DNA of 64,000 nt from assembly GCA_018239675.1 (NCBI GenBank), contig JAFEGX010000125.1:1-64000 (forward strand), written 5' to 3'. Source of the stretch: Verrucomicrobiota bacterium (GTDB lineage Bacteria; Verrucomicrobiota; Verrucomicrobiia; Opitutales; Opitutaceae). The notes below the pieces were generated by a model that was not told the DNA's origin, did no database searches, and worked only from the letters and a program-made list of their open reading frames with translations. Shown here one piece after another: positions 7,380 to 15,330 of the stretch (positions are counted from its first letter, which is position 1; every line of letters starts with the position of its first letter). A program made the position numbers and the translations under genes.

Positions 7380-7561
7380 CCGCTGGAGCGATTTCAATAA
7401 TGATGTAGCCGCAAAGAGGCGCAAAAGGCGCAGACCAATCCGATTCTGGCTCCAGCAGCGGAGGGTTCTTGGGCCTCGGGCTGTTGATTTGGTTGGGCGC
7501 TGCGCTGTGGCGACGAGTTCTTGCGCCTTTTGCGCATCTTTGCGGCTACAATTCTGGTTAG
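7380..7561 (-). repeat. Dispersed ~180-bp repeat element, copy A
   Basis: Read on the minus strand, this segment matches 44053-44232 over its whole length, including the non-palindromic middle (GAACTCG...CCACAGCG, AGCCCGAGG, GAATCGGATTG). Its own ends are terminal inverted repeats: 7404-7433 and 7521-7550 agree at 28 of 30 positions and begin TGTAGCCGCAAAGA. No open frame is supported. Direct TTGAAGG-type repeats flank it at about 7330-7350 and 7578-7605. It fills most of the gene-free 7244-7629 region between yebC and metX. Confidence 0.8.
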
Positions 7562-7629
7562 GATGCCCTAGGATCGAGTCCTTCAACCGAAGACCTTCAA
7601 CCTTCAACTCCGGATCGGCCCGCCTTGCC

Positions 7630-8382
7630 TCAAGCTTGCGCCGCAGCGGCCACGGCGTCGTCCATCTCCTCGTTCGAGTAGACGGCCTGGACGTCATCCA
7701 TCTCCTCGAGCGCGTCGTGCAGCTTGAGAAGGGAGCGCGCCACGTTGGCGTCGGTGACCGGCACCGTGTTGGTCGGGATGTACGCGATCTCGGCGCTCTC
7801 GGTCTTCAGGCCCTTCTGCTCGAGGGCGTGGGAGACCTTGTCGAACGCCTGGATGCCGCAGCGGACCTCGAAGCCCTGCTCGCTGGTGATCACGTCGTCG
7901 GCGCCGGCCTCGAGCGCGATCTCCATGAGCGCGTCCTCGGTCGTCTGCTCCTTCGTGAGGAGAAACTGGCCCGCATGGAGGAACTGGAACGACACCGCTC
8001 CGGTGCTGGCGAGGTTGCCGCCGTTGTGGGCGAAGGTGGACCGGATCTCCTGCGCGGCGCGGGACTTGTTGTCGGTGGTGACCTTCACGACGAACGCGAC
8101 GCCGCCGGGGCCGTAGCCCTCGTAGGTGATCTCCTCGAACACGACGCCGGGGAGCTCGCCGGTGCCCTTCTTGATCGCGCGGTCGACGTTGTCGACGGGC
8201 ATGTTCGCGTCGCGGGCCTTGAGCAGCAGCGTGCGCAGGCGCGCGTTGCCGTTCGGGTCGCCGCCGCCCGCCTTTGCGGTGAGCGTGATGTCGCGGGAGA
8301 GCCGCGAGAAGACCTTGCCCTTGCGCGCGTCGGTGATGGCCTTCGCGCGTTTGACTTTGGACCACTTGTTATGGCCGGCCAT
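7630..8382 (-). CDS. yebC: YebC/PmpR-family protein (TACO1-like)
   Basis: A 250-residue protein with the invariant N-terminus MAGHNKWSKVKRAKAITDARKGKVFSRLSRDI split across the first 30 residues. The DAN-P-VDNVDRAIKKGTGE region is at about 58-74 and the family's GPGGVAF segment at about 95. Members were described as transcriptional regulators and more recently as ribosome-associated factors that relieve stalling at proline stretches. Length matches the family. It stands alone, in the same orientation as yidC upstream and metX downstream, separated by repeat-containing spacers on both sides. Confidence 0.95.
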   Translation of the reverse strand: MAGHNKWSKVKRAKAITDARKGKVFSRLSRDITLTAKAGGGDPNGNARLRTLLLKARDANMPVDNVDRAIKKGTGELPGVVFEEITYEGYGPGGVAFVVKVTTDNKSRAAQEIRSTFAHNGGNLASTGAVSFQFLHAGQFLLTKEQTTEDALMEIALEAGADDVITSEQGFEVRCGIQAFDKVSHALEQKGLKTESAEIAYIPTNTVPVTDANVARSLLKLHDALEEMDDVQAVYSNEEMDDAVAAAAQA

Positions 8383-8397
8383 GGTGGTGGGGGGTGG

Positions 8398-8540
8398 GGA
8401 GCTTTAGGCTTTTGGCGTTAAGCGGTAAGCTAGAAATAGGGAGCTTTAGGCTTTTAGCGATAAGCAGTAAGCCAGATATGAACGCCGGTTCAGGTTTTTT
8501 CCGATCGCCTACCGCTTAGAGCTTAGCGCCTACCGCTTCC
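8398..8540. repeat. Direct and inverted repeats between yidC and yebC
   Basis: Two direct copies of a ~34-bp unit (8398-8431 and 8440-8473, starting GGAGCTTTAGGCTTTT) are followed by an inverted, shorter form at 8509-8540 (CGCCTACCGCTTAGAGC). The last part overlaps the final codons of yidC. The words GTAAGC/GCTTAC recall the heptamer array at 3072. It may act as a transcript-end structure. Confidence 0.6.
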
Positions 8541-10314
8541 CGCCCTTGCGCGGCGTGACGTTCTTCAGGCCGTCGGCGCTGACGGGGTGGGTGGCCGGGT
8601 CGCCGTCGTCCTTCATGCGGTTGATCACGATCTGCTGGCCGATCGAGAACAGGCCGTTGATGGTCGAGTAGAGGGCGAGCGAGCAGGAGAAGGAGTAGCA
8701 GAAGAGCATGAAGATCCAGGGCATGAACTTCAGCATCTTCGCCTGGGCGTTGTCCACGGACGGCTGCGGCGTGAGCTTCATCTGGATGATCATCGTCGCG
8801 CCCATGAGGATCGGCATGATGTTGATCGGCAGGCCGAGCACGTGGGCGACGGTGTCGGGCGCCGCGAGGTCATGGGCCCAGAGGAACGGCACGAACCGCA
8901 GCTCGGCCGCGCTGGGGAGCATCTGGAAGAAGCCGAAGAAGAACGGCATCGTGATCAGCACGGGGATGCAGCCGCCGAGCGGGTTCACCTTGTGCTGCTT
9001 GAACAGCTCCATCGTCGCCGCCTGCATCTTCTGGGGGTTGTCCTTGAACTTCTCCCGGATGGCCTGCATCTCGGGCTGGATCTTCTGCATGCGGCGCGCG
9101 GAGCGCGACGCGGCGATGGTGAACGGCACGAAGACGATCTTGAGGATCAGGGTCGTGAGAATGATCGCGACGCCCCAGTTCGGCAGCCACGAGTGGACCC
9201 ACGTCATGAGCGTGAGCAGGATCTGGCTGAAGAACTTGAAGAACCCGAACTGCATGACCTTGTCCTGGTCGGCCTTGAACACGTTCGAGTTCGAGAGCCG
9301 GCGGTATTCCTTCGGGCCGACGTAGAGGCTGAAGCCCAGCTTGGTCTCGCCGTGGGCGGCGAGCGGCTTCACGTCGAACTGCGCCGCGCCGGCCAGGCCG
9401 TATGCGTTGCGCTGGTCGTCCGGCGCCTTGGCGACGAGCTTCAGGCGGTTGGTGATCAGCCCGACGCCGGGCTGGTCGGGGGTGAGGATCGCGGTGAAGA
9501 ACTGGTTGTCGATCGAGGCCCAGTTCACGGCGCCGCCGGTCGACACCGTGGTCTTCGCCTCGTGCGCACCGAGGCCGAAGAGGCCGCCGCTGCTCTCGAG
9601 GTCGGTGCGGTGGACGAAGGTCTGCCCGCTGCCATTCGAAAGGCCGGTGGCGATCTTCTGTCCGTAGACCGTCTCGCTGACCGGCCCGATCGTGCCGATG
9701 CTCAGTGCGAACCGCGGGATGGGCACCAGCTGGTCGGTCAGGTTGCGCAGCGTCACCTCATGCCGGAGCTGGTAGGGATCGTGCGTCTCGTCCGGCTGTG
9801 CGACCAGCGTGTAGCGGCGCGTGACCTCGACCTGGTTGCCCAGCACCGCGCGGTAGACGATCTCGGTGGGGGTCTTCGACACCAGCGTGTAGGGCGTGTG
9901 CTGGTCGAGCCCCGGGAAGTCCACGAAGGCAAGCATCGGGTCGGCATGGTGCTCGTTGAAGATGTAAGGATCGCGGAGATGGAGCTCGGCGGGGAACTTG
10001 CGCAGGGCCACGTCGCGGATCGCGCCGCCGAGGTTGGTGAAATTGACCGCGAGGTAGTCGTTCTCGAGCGTCGTGATCTGGGCCTCGGCCGGTGCGGCGG
10101 CGGGGGCGGGTGTCGCGAGCGTGGCGGTGCCGGTCGCGGCCGCGGCCGGCTGGCTGGCCACCGGGGTGGCCGGGGGCGTGGTCGCCGCAGCAGCAGCGGC
10201 GGTGGCGGCGGGAGCGGGCGGCGGGGGCGGGGGAGCGAACTTCTGACCGAAGTAAAAGCTGGCAAACGCGGCGGCGATCAGCAGGCCGCCGATGATGGTG
10301 TTCTTTTTATCCAT
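8530..10314 (-). CDS. yidC: Membrane protein insertase YidC
   Basis: A 594-residue protein of the long Gram-negative type. It has an N-terminal membrane segment (about 5-24), an Ala/Pro-rich linker, a periplasmic beta-domain at about 80-340, and the conserved five-helix insertase core at about 355-570. Core features include WGVAIILTTLILKIVFVPF, a cytoplasmic RMQKIQPEMQ hairpin and CIPVLITMPFFFGFF. It inserts and folds inner-membrane proteins with or without Sec. It is the last gene of the rpmH-rnpA-yidD-yidC block and follows yidD by 29 bp. Confidence 0.97.
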   Translation of the reverse strand: MDKKNTIIGGLLIAAAFASFYFGQKFAPPPPPPAPAATAAAAAATTPPATPVASQPAAAATGTATLATPAPAAAPAEAQITTLENDYLAVNFTNLGGAIRDVALRKFPAELHLRDPYIFNEHHADPMLAFVDFPGLDQHTPYTLVSKTPTEIVYRAVLGNQVEVTRRYTLVAQPDETHDPYQLRHEVTLRNLTDQLVPIPRFALSIGTIGPVSETVYGQKIATGLSNGSGQTFVHRTDLESSGGLFGLGAHEAKTTVSTGGAVNWASIDNQFFTAILTPDQPGVGLITNRLKLVAKAPDDQRNAYGLAGAAQFDVKPLAAHGETKLGFSLYVGPKEYRRLSNSNVFKADQDKVMQFGFFKFFSQILLTLMTWVHSWLPNWGVAIILTTLILKIVFVPFTIAASRSARRMQKIQPEMQAIREKFKDNPQKMQAATMELFKQHKVNPLGGCIPVLITMPFFFGFFQMLPSAAELRFVPFLWAHDLAAPDTVAHVLGLPINIMPILMGATMIIQMKLTPQPSVDNAQAKMLKFMPWIFMLFCYSFSCSLALYSTINGLFSIGQQIVINRMKDDGDPATHPVSADGLKNVTPRKGGKR

Positions 10315-10343
10315 GAATAACGGAGCGGGAAAGGTTCAGGGGC

Positions 10344-10667
10344 TCAGCCCCGGGCCGGGTTGGCCTTGGTGACACTGACACAGGAGAAACGGGCGCGGGG
10401 CGGGACGGGGTCGAAGCCACCCGGGTGCAGCGGCGTGCACTTCACCAGCCGGCGGACCGCCAGCCAGAGGCCGGCCAGCACGCCGTGGGTGCGGATGGCC
10501 CCGGCGGCGTAGTGCGAGCAGGTCGGATAGAAGCGGCACCCGCAGGCGGGGCCGAAAATCACCGGCAGGGCCGGCGAAAGCGTCCGCTGATACAGCCAGA
10601 TCAGCCCGAGCAGCAGCGCGGCGGGGAGTTGCCAAAGGCGGCGGATGAGGGATAGGCGCTCAGGCAT
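10344..10667 (-). CDS. yidD: YidD, membrane protein insertion efficiency factor
   Basis: A 107-residue protein with the hallmark sequence [21 protein letters not shown], followed by [13 protein letters not shown]. It is membrane-associated through an N-terminal amphipathic/hydrophobic helix. I chose the ATG at 10667, which overlaps the end of rnpA by 8 bases (translation coupling); an upstream in-frame start at 10703 would add 12 residues and overlap more. It acts close to YidC, whose gene follows. Confidence 0.93.
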   Translation of the reverse strand: MPERLSLIRRLWQLPAALLLGLIWLYQRTLSPALPVIFGPACGCRFYPTCSHYAAGAIRTHGVLAGLWLAVRRLVKCTPLHPGGFDPVPPRARFSCVSVTKANPARG

Positions 10668-11016
10668 GCGGGGTGGACGAAAGGCGGCGGCAGGCGTCGG
10701 CAAACTTCGCAGCGAGCGCGGGATAGTCGAGCCGGTTCACGGCGGCGCGGGCAACCAGCACAAGATCGGTACCGGCAGGCAGGAGGTCCTGGTGCTGGCG
10801 AAAGAGCTCCCGGAGGCGGCGCTTGGCGCGGTTGCGCTGCACCGCGGCACCCACCGACGCGGTCGAGGCGACGACCCCGACCCGCGGGCGGTCGACGGCA
10901 CCCTCGCGCCGCCGGTGCCAGAGCGTGAACGCCCCGCAGTCGAATCGCCGGCCCTGCTCGCGCACGGTGCGAAACTCGCCTGGGCGGCGGATGTGCTGCT
11001 CAGGACGGAAACGCAT
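10660..11016 (-). CDS. rnpA: Ribonuclease P protein component RnpA
   Basis: A 118-residue basic protein with the RNR motif region [18 protein letters not shown] at about 57-74 and the N-terminal [15 protein letters not shown] substrate-binding segment. It assists the RNase P RNA in 5' processing of tRNA precursors. It is located between rpmH (29 bp upstream) and yidD (8-bp overlap), the widely conserved order. Confidence 0.96.
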   Translation of the reverse strand: MRFRPEQHIRRPGEFRTVREQGRRFDCGAFTLWHRRREGAVDRPRVGVVASTASVGAAVQRNRAKRRLRELFRQHQDLLPAGTDLVLVARAAVNRLDYPALAAKFADACRRLSSTPHA

Positions 11017-11045
11017 GGGACCACGACCCGCCGGGGCGTGTGGGA

Positions 11046-11183
11046 TCAGACGACCGTCAGGCGCTTGCGACCCTTGCGGCGGCGCAGCTTCAGGACTTTG
11101 CGGCCGCCACGGGTGGCCATGCGGGCGCGGTAACCAATCTTGCGGGCGCGCTTTTTGCGATGCGGGCGAAATGTAGGTTTCAT
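11046..11183 (-). CDS. rpmH: 50S ribosomal protein L34
   Basis: A 45-residue, very basic protein starting [20 protein letters not shown] and continuing with [19 protein letters not shown]. This is the L34 pattern (KR-x-HGFRARM in most bacteria; here KIGYRARM). Length fits the family (44-46). It heads the block rpmH-rnpA-yidD-yidC. dnaA, often upstream in other phyla, is not present; a gamma-glutamyltransferase gene lies there instead. Confidence 0.95.
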   Translation of the reverse strand: MKPTFRPHRKKRARKIGYRARMATRGGRKVLKLRRRKGRKRLTVV

Positions 11184-11285
11184 GGCTTTTGGAAAAAAAG
11201 AGGGTCAGAAGTGCCCGACCCCCCCGGGAGTGTCAAGGGCCGGATTTCGACGGTGGTGGTACGGCTTGGCGGGGCTGGCGTGAAT

Positions 11286-11310
11286 GTGGGCGGGGTGCCC
11301 TCACCCCGCT
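11286..11310. repeat. Dispersed 25-bp hairpin repeat, copy 1
   Basis: A 25-bp sequence containing the hairpin GCGGGGTG-CCCT-CACCCCGC. An exact inverted copy lies at 38279-38303. It is in the 251-bp space upstream of rpmH, which otherwise shows only a small accggtt/aaccgt inverted pair near 11343 and no recognisable DnaA boxes. Confidence 0.75.
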
Positions 11311-11434
11311 CGCTAGCTGGCGGGCGATCGGTTCCGCCTCACACCGGTTCGGAAAACCGTATCATGGCCCGAAGTCCGGAATGCGGCAGGTCCGGTCAGT
11401 CCTTCACCCGAAGCCGTCGGCTTAAGCTGGGGTT

Positions 11435-13162
11435 TCAATACCCCATGGCACAGCCATCCTTGCGACTTTCGCTGGCGCCCCGGTAGACCTTATTGACCGG
11501 GTCCCACATGATCGCCTGGTAGCCGCCAAACCCGCCATTTCCGGCCCGGACATCGTGGCCGCGCTGGACCAGTCCGCGCACGGCCTCGGCCGGGATCCCG
11601 GTCTCCAGCTGGACGTACCCGCCGGATTTTATGATCTCGTCGGTCGGCTCCGAAGAGCCGTCATGCTGCCAGCGCGCGGCGTCGCCGGCCTCCTGGAGAT
11701 TCATGCCGAAGTCGATCAGGTTGGTGAGGATCTGCACATGACCCTGGGGCTGCATCGCGCCGCCCATCACGCCGAAGCTCAGCCACGGCTGGCCGTCCTT
11801 CATCACGAAGGCCGGGATGATGGTGTGGAACGGCCGCTTGCCCGGCGCGTAGACGTTGGCGTGGCCGGGTGTGAGGGAAAACATCTCGCCGCGGTCCTGG
11901 AACGTGAAGCCGAGGCCCGGCACCGTGATGCCCGACCCCATGCCGCGGTAGTTGCTCTGGATCAGCGAGACCATGTTGCCCTCGCCGTCCGCCGTCGTGA
12001 GATAAATCGTGTCGCCGTCGCGCAGGCCCGGGTTTCCGGCGTCGTACCGCTGCGCCGCGTGCTTCAGGTCGATCAGCTTCCGGCGCTCGGCGGCGTAGGC
12101 CTTGGACAGCAGGCCGGCGAGCGGGATCTGGGCGAAGGCCGGGTCGGCGTAGAACTTCGCGCGGTCCTCGAACGCGAGCTTCTTGGCCTCGATCATGACG
12201 TGCAGCGCGTCGGCCGAGTTGTAGCCCATCGCCTTCAGATCGTAACCCTCGAGGATGTTCAACATCTGCAGGGCGGCGATGCCCTGCGAGTTCGGCGGGA
12301 GCTCGTAGACGTCGTAGCCGCGATAGTTGACCGACACCGGGTCGACCCAGGTGGCGGTGTGCCGCTCGAAGTCCACCTTGCGCAGGAAGCCACCGTGTTC
12401 GCGCATGAACGCGTCGACCCGGTCGGCGATCTCGCCCTTGTAGAACGCGTCGCGGCCCTGCTCGGCGATCAGGCGCAGCGTGTGGGCGAGGTCGGGATTG
12501 CGGAAGATCTCCCCCTCCGCCGGCGCGCGGCCGCCCGGCGCATAGGTGGCGAGAAAGGCGCCGGGAAAATGGTCGCCCTGCGCCAGCGCGACGTTGGCGG
12601 CCCACTGGCCCGCGATGTACTGCGAGACGGGAAAGCCTTCGTCGGCGTACCGGATGGCCGGTGCGAGCACGTCCTTCACCGGGAGGCGGCCGAAGCGGCC
12701 GTGCAGCTCGAACCAGCCGCTGACGCAGCCCGGCACCGAGATCGGCAGCAGCCCGCGCATCGGGATGTGGTGAGGCGAACCCGCCTTCACAAGCTCGGCC
12801 TTGAGCTGCTCGAAGCTCAGGCCCAGTGGGGAGCGTCCTGAGGCGTTCAGCCCGTAGAGTTTCTTCGTCTTCGCATCGTACACGATGGCGAACAGGTCAC
12901 CACCCACGCCGCTCCCGGTCGGCTCCATCAGCCCGAGCGCCGCGTCGCACGCGATCGCGGCGTCAACCGCGGAGCCGCCGGCCTTCAGGATGTCGATGCC
13001 GATCTGGGTGACCAGCGGCTGGCTCGTGCAGACCATGCCATGCTGCGCAATCACCACCGAGCGCGTGGCGAACGTGCGGCCGTTGATGCGGTCGATCTGG
13101 GCTGAAACCGTTCCAACAGCCAGCAGGCCTGCCGCCAAAATGAAGGCGCGGGAGAATTTCAT
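11435..13162 (-). CDS. ggt: Gamma-glutamyltransferase
   Basis: A 575-residue Ntn-hydrolase with a Sec signal peptide (first 21 residues, ending TVSAQ), so it is periplasmic. The self-processing nucleophile is the threonine in GDTIYLTTADGEGN at about residue 388, which splits the chain into large and small subunits. GSGVGGDLF at about 83-91 and the small-subunit glycine-rich stretch SFGVMGGAMQPQGHVQ are family signatures. It cleaves or transfers gamma-glutamyl groups from glutathione and related peptides. It is a single gene, transcribed toward rpmH. Confidence 0.95.
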   Translation of the reverse strand: MKFSRAFILAAGLLAVGTVSAQIDRINGRTFATRSVVIAQHGMVCTSQPLVTQIGIDILKAGGSAVDAAIACDAALGLMEPTGSGVGGDLFAIVYDAKTKKLYGLNASGRSPLGLSFEQLKAELVKAGSPHHIPMRGLLPISVPGCVSGWFELHGRFGRLPVKDVLAPAIRYADEGFPVSQYIAGQWAANVALAQGDHFPGAFLATYAPGGRAPAEGEIFRNPDLAHTLRLIAEQGRDAFYKGEIADRVDAFMREHGGFLRKVDFERHTATWVDPVSVNYRGYDVYELPPNSQGIAALQMLNILEGYDLKAMGYNSADALHVMIEAKKLAFEDRAKFYADPAFAQIPLAGLLSKAYAAERRKLIDLKHAAQRYDAGNPGLRDGDTIYLTTADGEGNMVSLIQSNYRGMGSGITVPGLGFTFQDRGEMFSLTPGHANVYAPGKRPFHTIIPAFVMKDGQPWLSFGVMGGAMQPQGHVQILTNLIDFGMNLQEAGDAARWQHDGSSEPTDEIIKSGGYVQLETGIPAEAVRGLVQRGHDVRAGNGGFGGYQAIMWDPVNKVYRGASESRKDGCAMGY

Positions 13163-13235
13163 GAGCCGAAGCTACGCCCCGACCCCAGCGCGTCAAACCG
13201 AGGCCCTCACGCCACCCAAGCCGACAATCTTTGAT

Positions 13236-13332
13236 TGGCCGCAAGAACGCGCAAAAGGCGCAGAATTCCATCCACTGCGATCAAGCCTTCGGCGGATCGC
13301 CATTGTGCCATTTGTGCCTCCTTGCGACCCAA
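13236..13332. repeat. Inverted repeat related to the 180-bp element arms
   Basis: Arms 13236-13263 (GGCCGCAAGAACGCGCAAAAGG...) and 13305-13332 pair imperfectly and share the GCCGCAA-x4-GCGCAAAAGGCGCA word with the terminal repeats at 7404 and 44064. The middle is shorter and unlike theirs. It lies in the spacer between the GH35 and ggt genes. Confidence 0.55.
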
Positions 13333-13356
13333 ACCGAAGGTCGGAACTCGCTCGGC

Positions 13357-15168
13357 CTATTCGTGCCAGGCGACGGTGCGCCGGCCGCGGGCGTCGCGGT
13401 CGAGCACGGGCTGGGTCAGGCCCGCCACGCTGCCGCGGCGCGGGCTTTCGAGGTCGAGGACGATCACCTCGTTGCGGCCGCGGCGGAGCCAGCAGCCCGG
13501 AACGTACAGCGTCTGCTGCGGGCCGATGTGCCAGAAACGGCCGAGGTGGTGTCCGTTGACCCACACGTGGCCTTTCTTCCAGCCCCGCAGGTCGAGATGG
13601 GTGTCGCCGGGCGCGCGCAGGCGGAAGGTCCCGCGGTGGAACGAAGGGCCGCGCGCTGCCGTGCGGCGCCAGCGCAGCCGCCGAAGCTGCGCGGCATCGA
13701 GCGGGAGGTTGAAGATCTCCCAATCCATCACGATGCCGGCCGGATAGGGCACGGGGAATTCGACCCACTGCGTGATGCCCTTCCGGTCGAGCATTTGCGG
13801 GCCGTAATTCACGCGGCCCATGCCCTCGACCAGGATGTCGAGCCGTTGCGCGCGGCGGCGCTCGCCGAGCTGCACGCTATTTTGCCCAAGGCGGCGGTCG
13901 AGGGTCGCGACGCGTTTCCCGTCGAGGTAAACTTGGCCGTAGTCGTGGACATCCCGCACGGTAAGCCGTCCCGCGCCGCCGGCCCAGAGGCGCGAGCGAT
14001 AGAGGATCAGGCCGTAGTTCTGGCCGTAGGCTTCCATGGGCCGGGGTTGCACGTCGCGTTTCGGCGCCGGGAGGTGATCGAGGAGGGCGGCTGACTCGGT
14101 CAGCCGGAATCGCGGCACCGCGATGAGCGGGTGGGGCGGCGCCGGGACGGGCGGCAGGGGCTCGGGAATGTGGCGCTGCACCAGCGCGCGGAGGCGGCGG
14201 AATTTCTGGGTGACGCGGCCCGTCTCGTCGATCGGTGAGCCGTAATCGTAGCTCGTCACGGTCGCGAGATACTCGCCGTCCGGCCCGGTGTTGGCGCCGG
14301 CGGAGAAGCCGAACGATGTGCCGCCGTGCGCCATGTAGAGGCTGAACGAGGCGCCGTGCTCGAGCATCCAGCCGACCACGGTCTCGGTGCGCGCAGACTT
14401 CACGCAGTTGTGGGTCTTGCCCCAGTGGTCGAAGGTGCCCGGGTAGAATTCGCCGCAGGCGAGCGGGGCGTCGGCCCGGAACCGGCGCAGCTTCCGGAAG
14501 GCGCCGGCGGGATCGAGCGGGAAGTTCGCGACCGGGAACGCGCCATTGACCGAGCCACGGTCAAAGGCGTCAGGGCCGTCGCAGGTGAACAGGGGCAAGT
14601 CGAAGCCGGAGGAGCGCAGCGTGTCGCGCACGAAGCCCAGGTAACGGTGGTCGTCGCCGTAGCTGCCGTACTCGTTCTCGACCTGCACGAGGATGATCGG
14701 GCCGCCGCGCGTGCTCTGGAGCGGCGCGAGCTCGCGACCGAGCCGCCGCAGCCACGCGCCGGCGGCCGCGAGGTAGCGCGGGTCGCAGCACCGCACGCGG
14801 ATATCCGGCGTCGCCAGCAGCCACGGCGGGAATCCGCCGAAATCCCACTCGGCACAGACATAGGGACCGGGCCGGAGGATCACCTTGAGCCCCTCGGCCG
14901 CCGCCAGCCGGATGAAGGCCGCGACGTCCGCGTCGCCCTTGAATTCGAACCGGCCCGGCGCCGGCTCGTGCACGCTCCAGAAGATGTACGGGCTCACGGC
15001 GTTCAATCCGAGCGCGCGCAGCATCTGCAGCCGGTGGCGCCAATAGGGGCGGGGAATGCGCGAGAAATGGAGCTCGCCGCACCGGAACTGGAAGGGTCGG
15101 CCCTCGAGCTCAAAGCCCTCACGACGCACGACCAGACGGGAGGACGATCCGCGTTTCGGGGAATTCAC
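13357..15168 (-). CDS. GH35 beta-galactosidase
   Basis: A 603-residue TIM-barrel glycosidase. The catalytic acid/base is the Glu in LVQVENEYGSYG at about residue 165. The nucleophile is the Glu in ACGEFYPGTFDHWGK at about 240. HFSRIPRPYWRHRLQMLRALGLNAV near residue 35-59 is the family's N-terminal signature. C-terminal beta-sandwich (galactose-binding-like) domains follow, with WVNGHHLGRFWHIGPQQTLYVPGCWL. It removes terminal beta-galactose. There is no signal peptide, so it should act on imported oligosaccharides in the cytoplasm. The start is a GTG at 15168. Confidence 0.94.
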   Translation of the reverse strand: MNSPKRGSSSRLVVRREGFELEGRPFQFRCGELHFSRIPRPYWRHRLQMLRALGLNAVSPYIFWSVHEPAPGRFEFKGDADVAAFIRLAAAEGLKVILRPGPYVCAEWDFGGFPPWLLATPDIRVRCCDPRYLAAAGAWLRRLGRELAPLQSTRGGPIILVQVENEYGSYGDDHRYLGFVRDTLRSSGFDLPLFTCDGPDAFDRGSVNGAFPVANFPLDPAGAFRKLRRFRADAPLACGEFYPGTFDHWGKTHNCVKSARTETVVGWMLEHGASFSLYMAHGGTSFGFSAGANTGPDGEYLATVTSYDYGSPIDETGRVTQKFRRLRALVQRHIPEPLPPVPAPPHPLIAVPRFRLTESAALLDHLPAPKRDVQPRPMEAYGQNYGLILYRSRLWAGGAGRLTVRDVHDYGQVYLDGKRVATLDRRLGQNSVQLGERRRAQRLDILVEGMGRVNYGPQMLDRKGITQWVEFPVPYPAGIVMDWEIFNLPLDAAQLRRLRWRRTAARGPSFHRGTFRLRAPGDTHLDLRGWKKGHVWVNGHHLGRFWHIGPQQTLYVPGCWLRRGRNEVIVLDLESPRRGSVAGLTQPVLDRDARGRRTVAWHE

Positions 15169-15232
15169 GATTGGCTAGCGTGGGCAATAGCCGCGGCTTC
15201 GACACGCTGAAAAAGCAGGCGACGTTGCTGTA

Positions 15233-15330
15233 TTTTCACCGCGAAGATCGTAAAGAACGCGAAGGCGGCTTCGCCGCGGTATGGTTGCCCCCGATCCGCT
15301 TGGCGAGCTTAGCGTCCTTCGCGGTGAACC
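15233..15330. repeat. Imperfect inverted repeat between polymerase and GH35 genes
   Basis: Arms 15234-15264 (TTTCACCGCGAAGATCG...) and 15299-15330 (...CCTTCGCGGTGAA) enclose a small hairpin GGCGGCTTCGCCGC. The left arm resembles the inner arm of the repeat at 5185-5215. It occurs at the 3' end of the polymerase gene and upstream of GH35. Confidence 0.6.

Noticed and set aside
11184-11434. Possible replication origin upstream of rpmH
   Set aside because: No dnaA or dnaN gene, no DnaA-box cluster (TTATCCACA-like) and no AT-rich unwinding region were seen.
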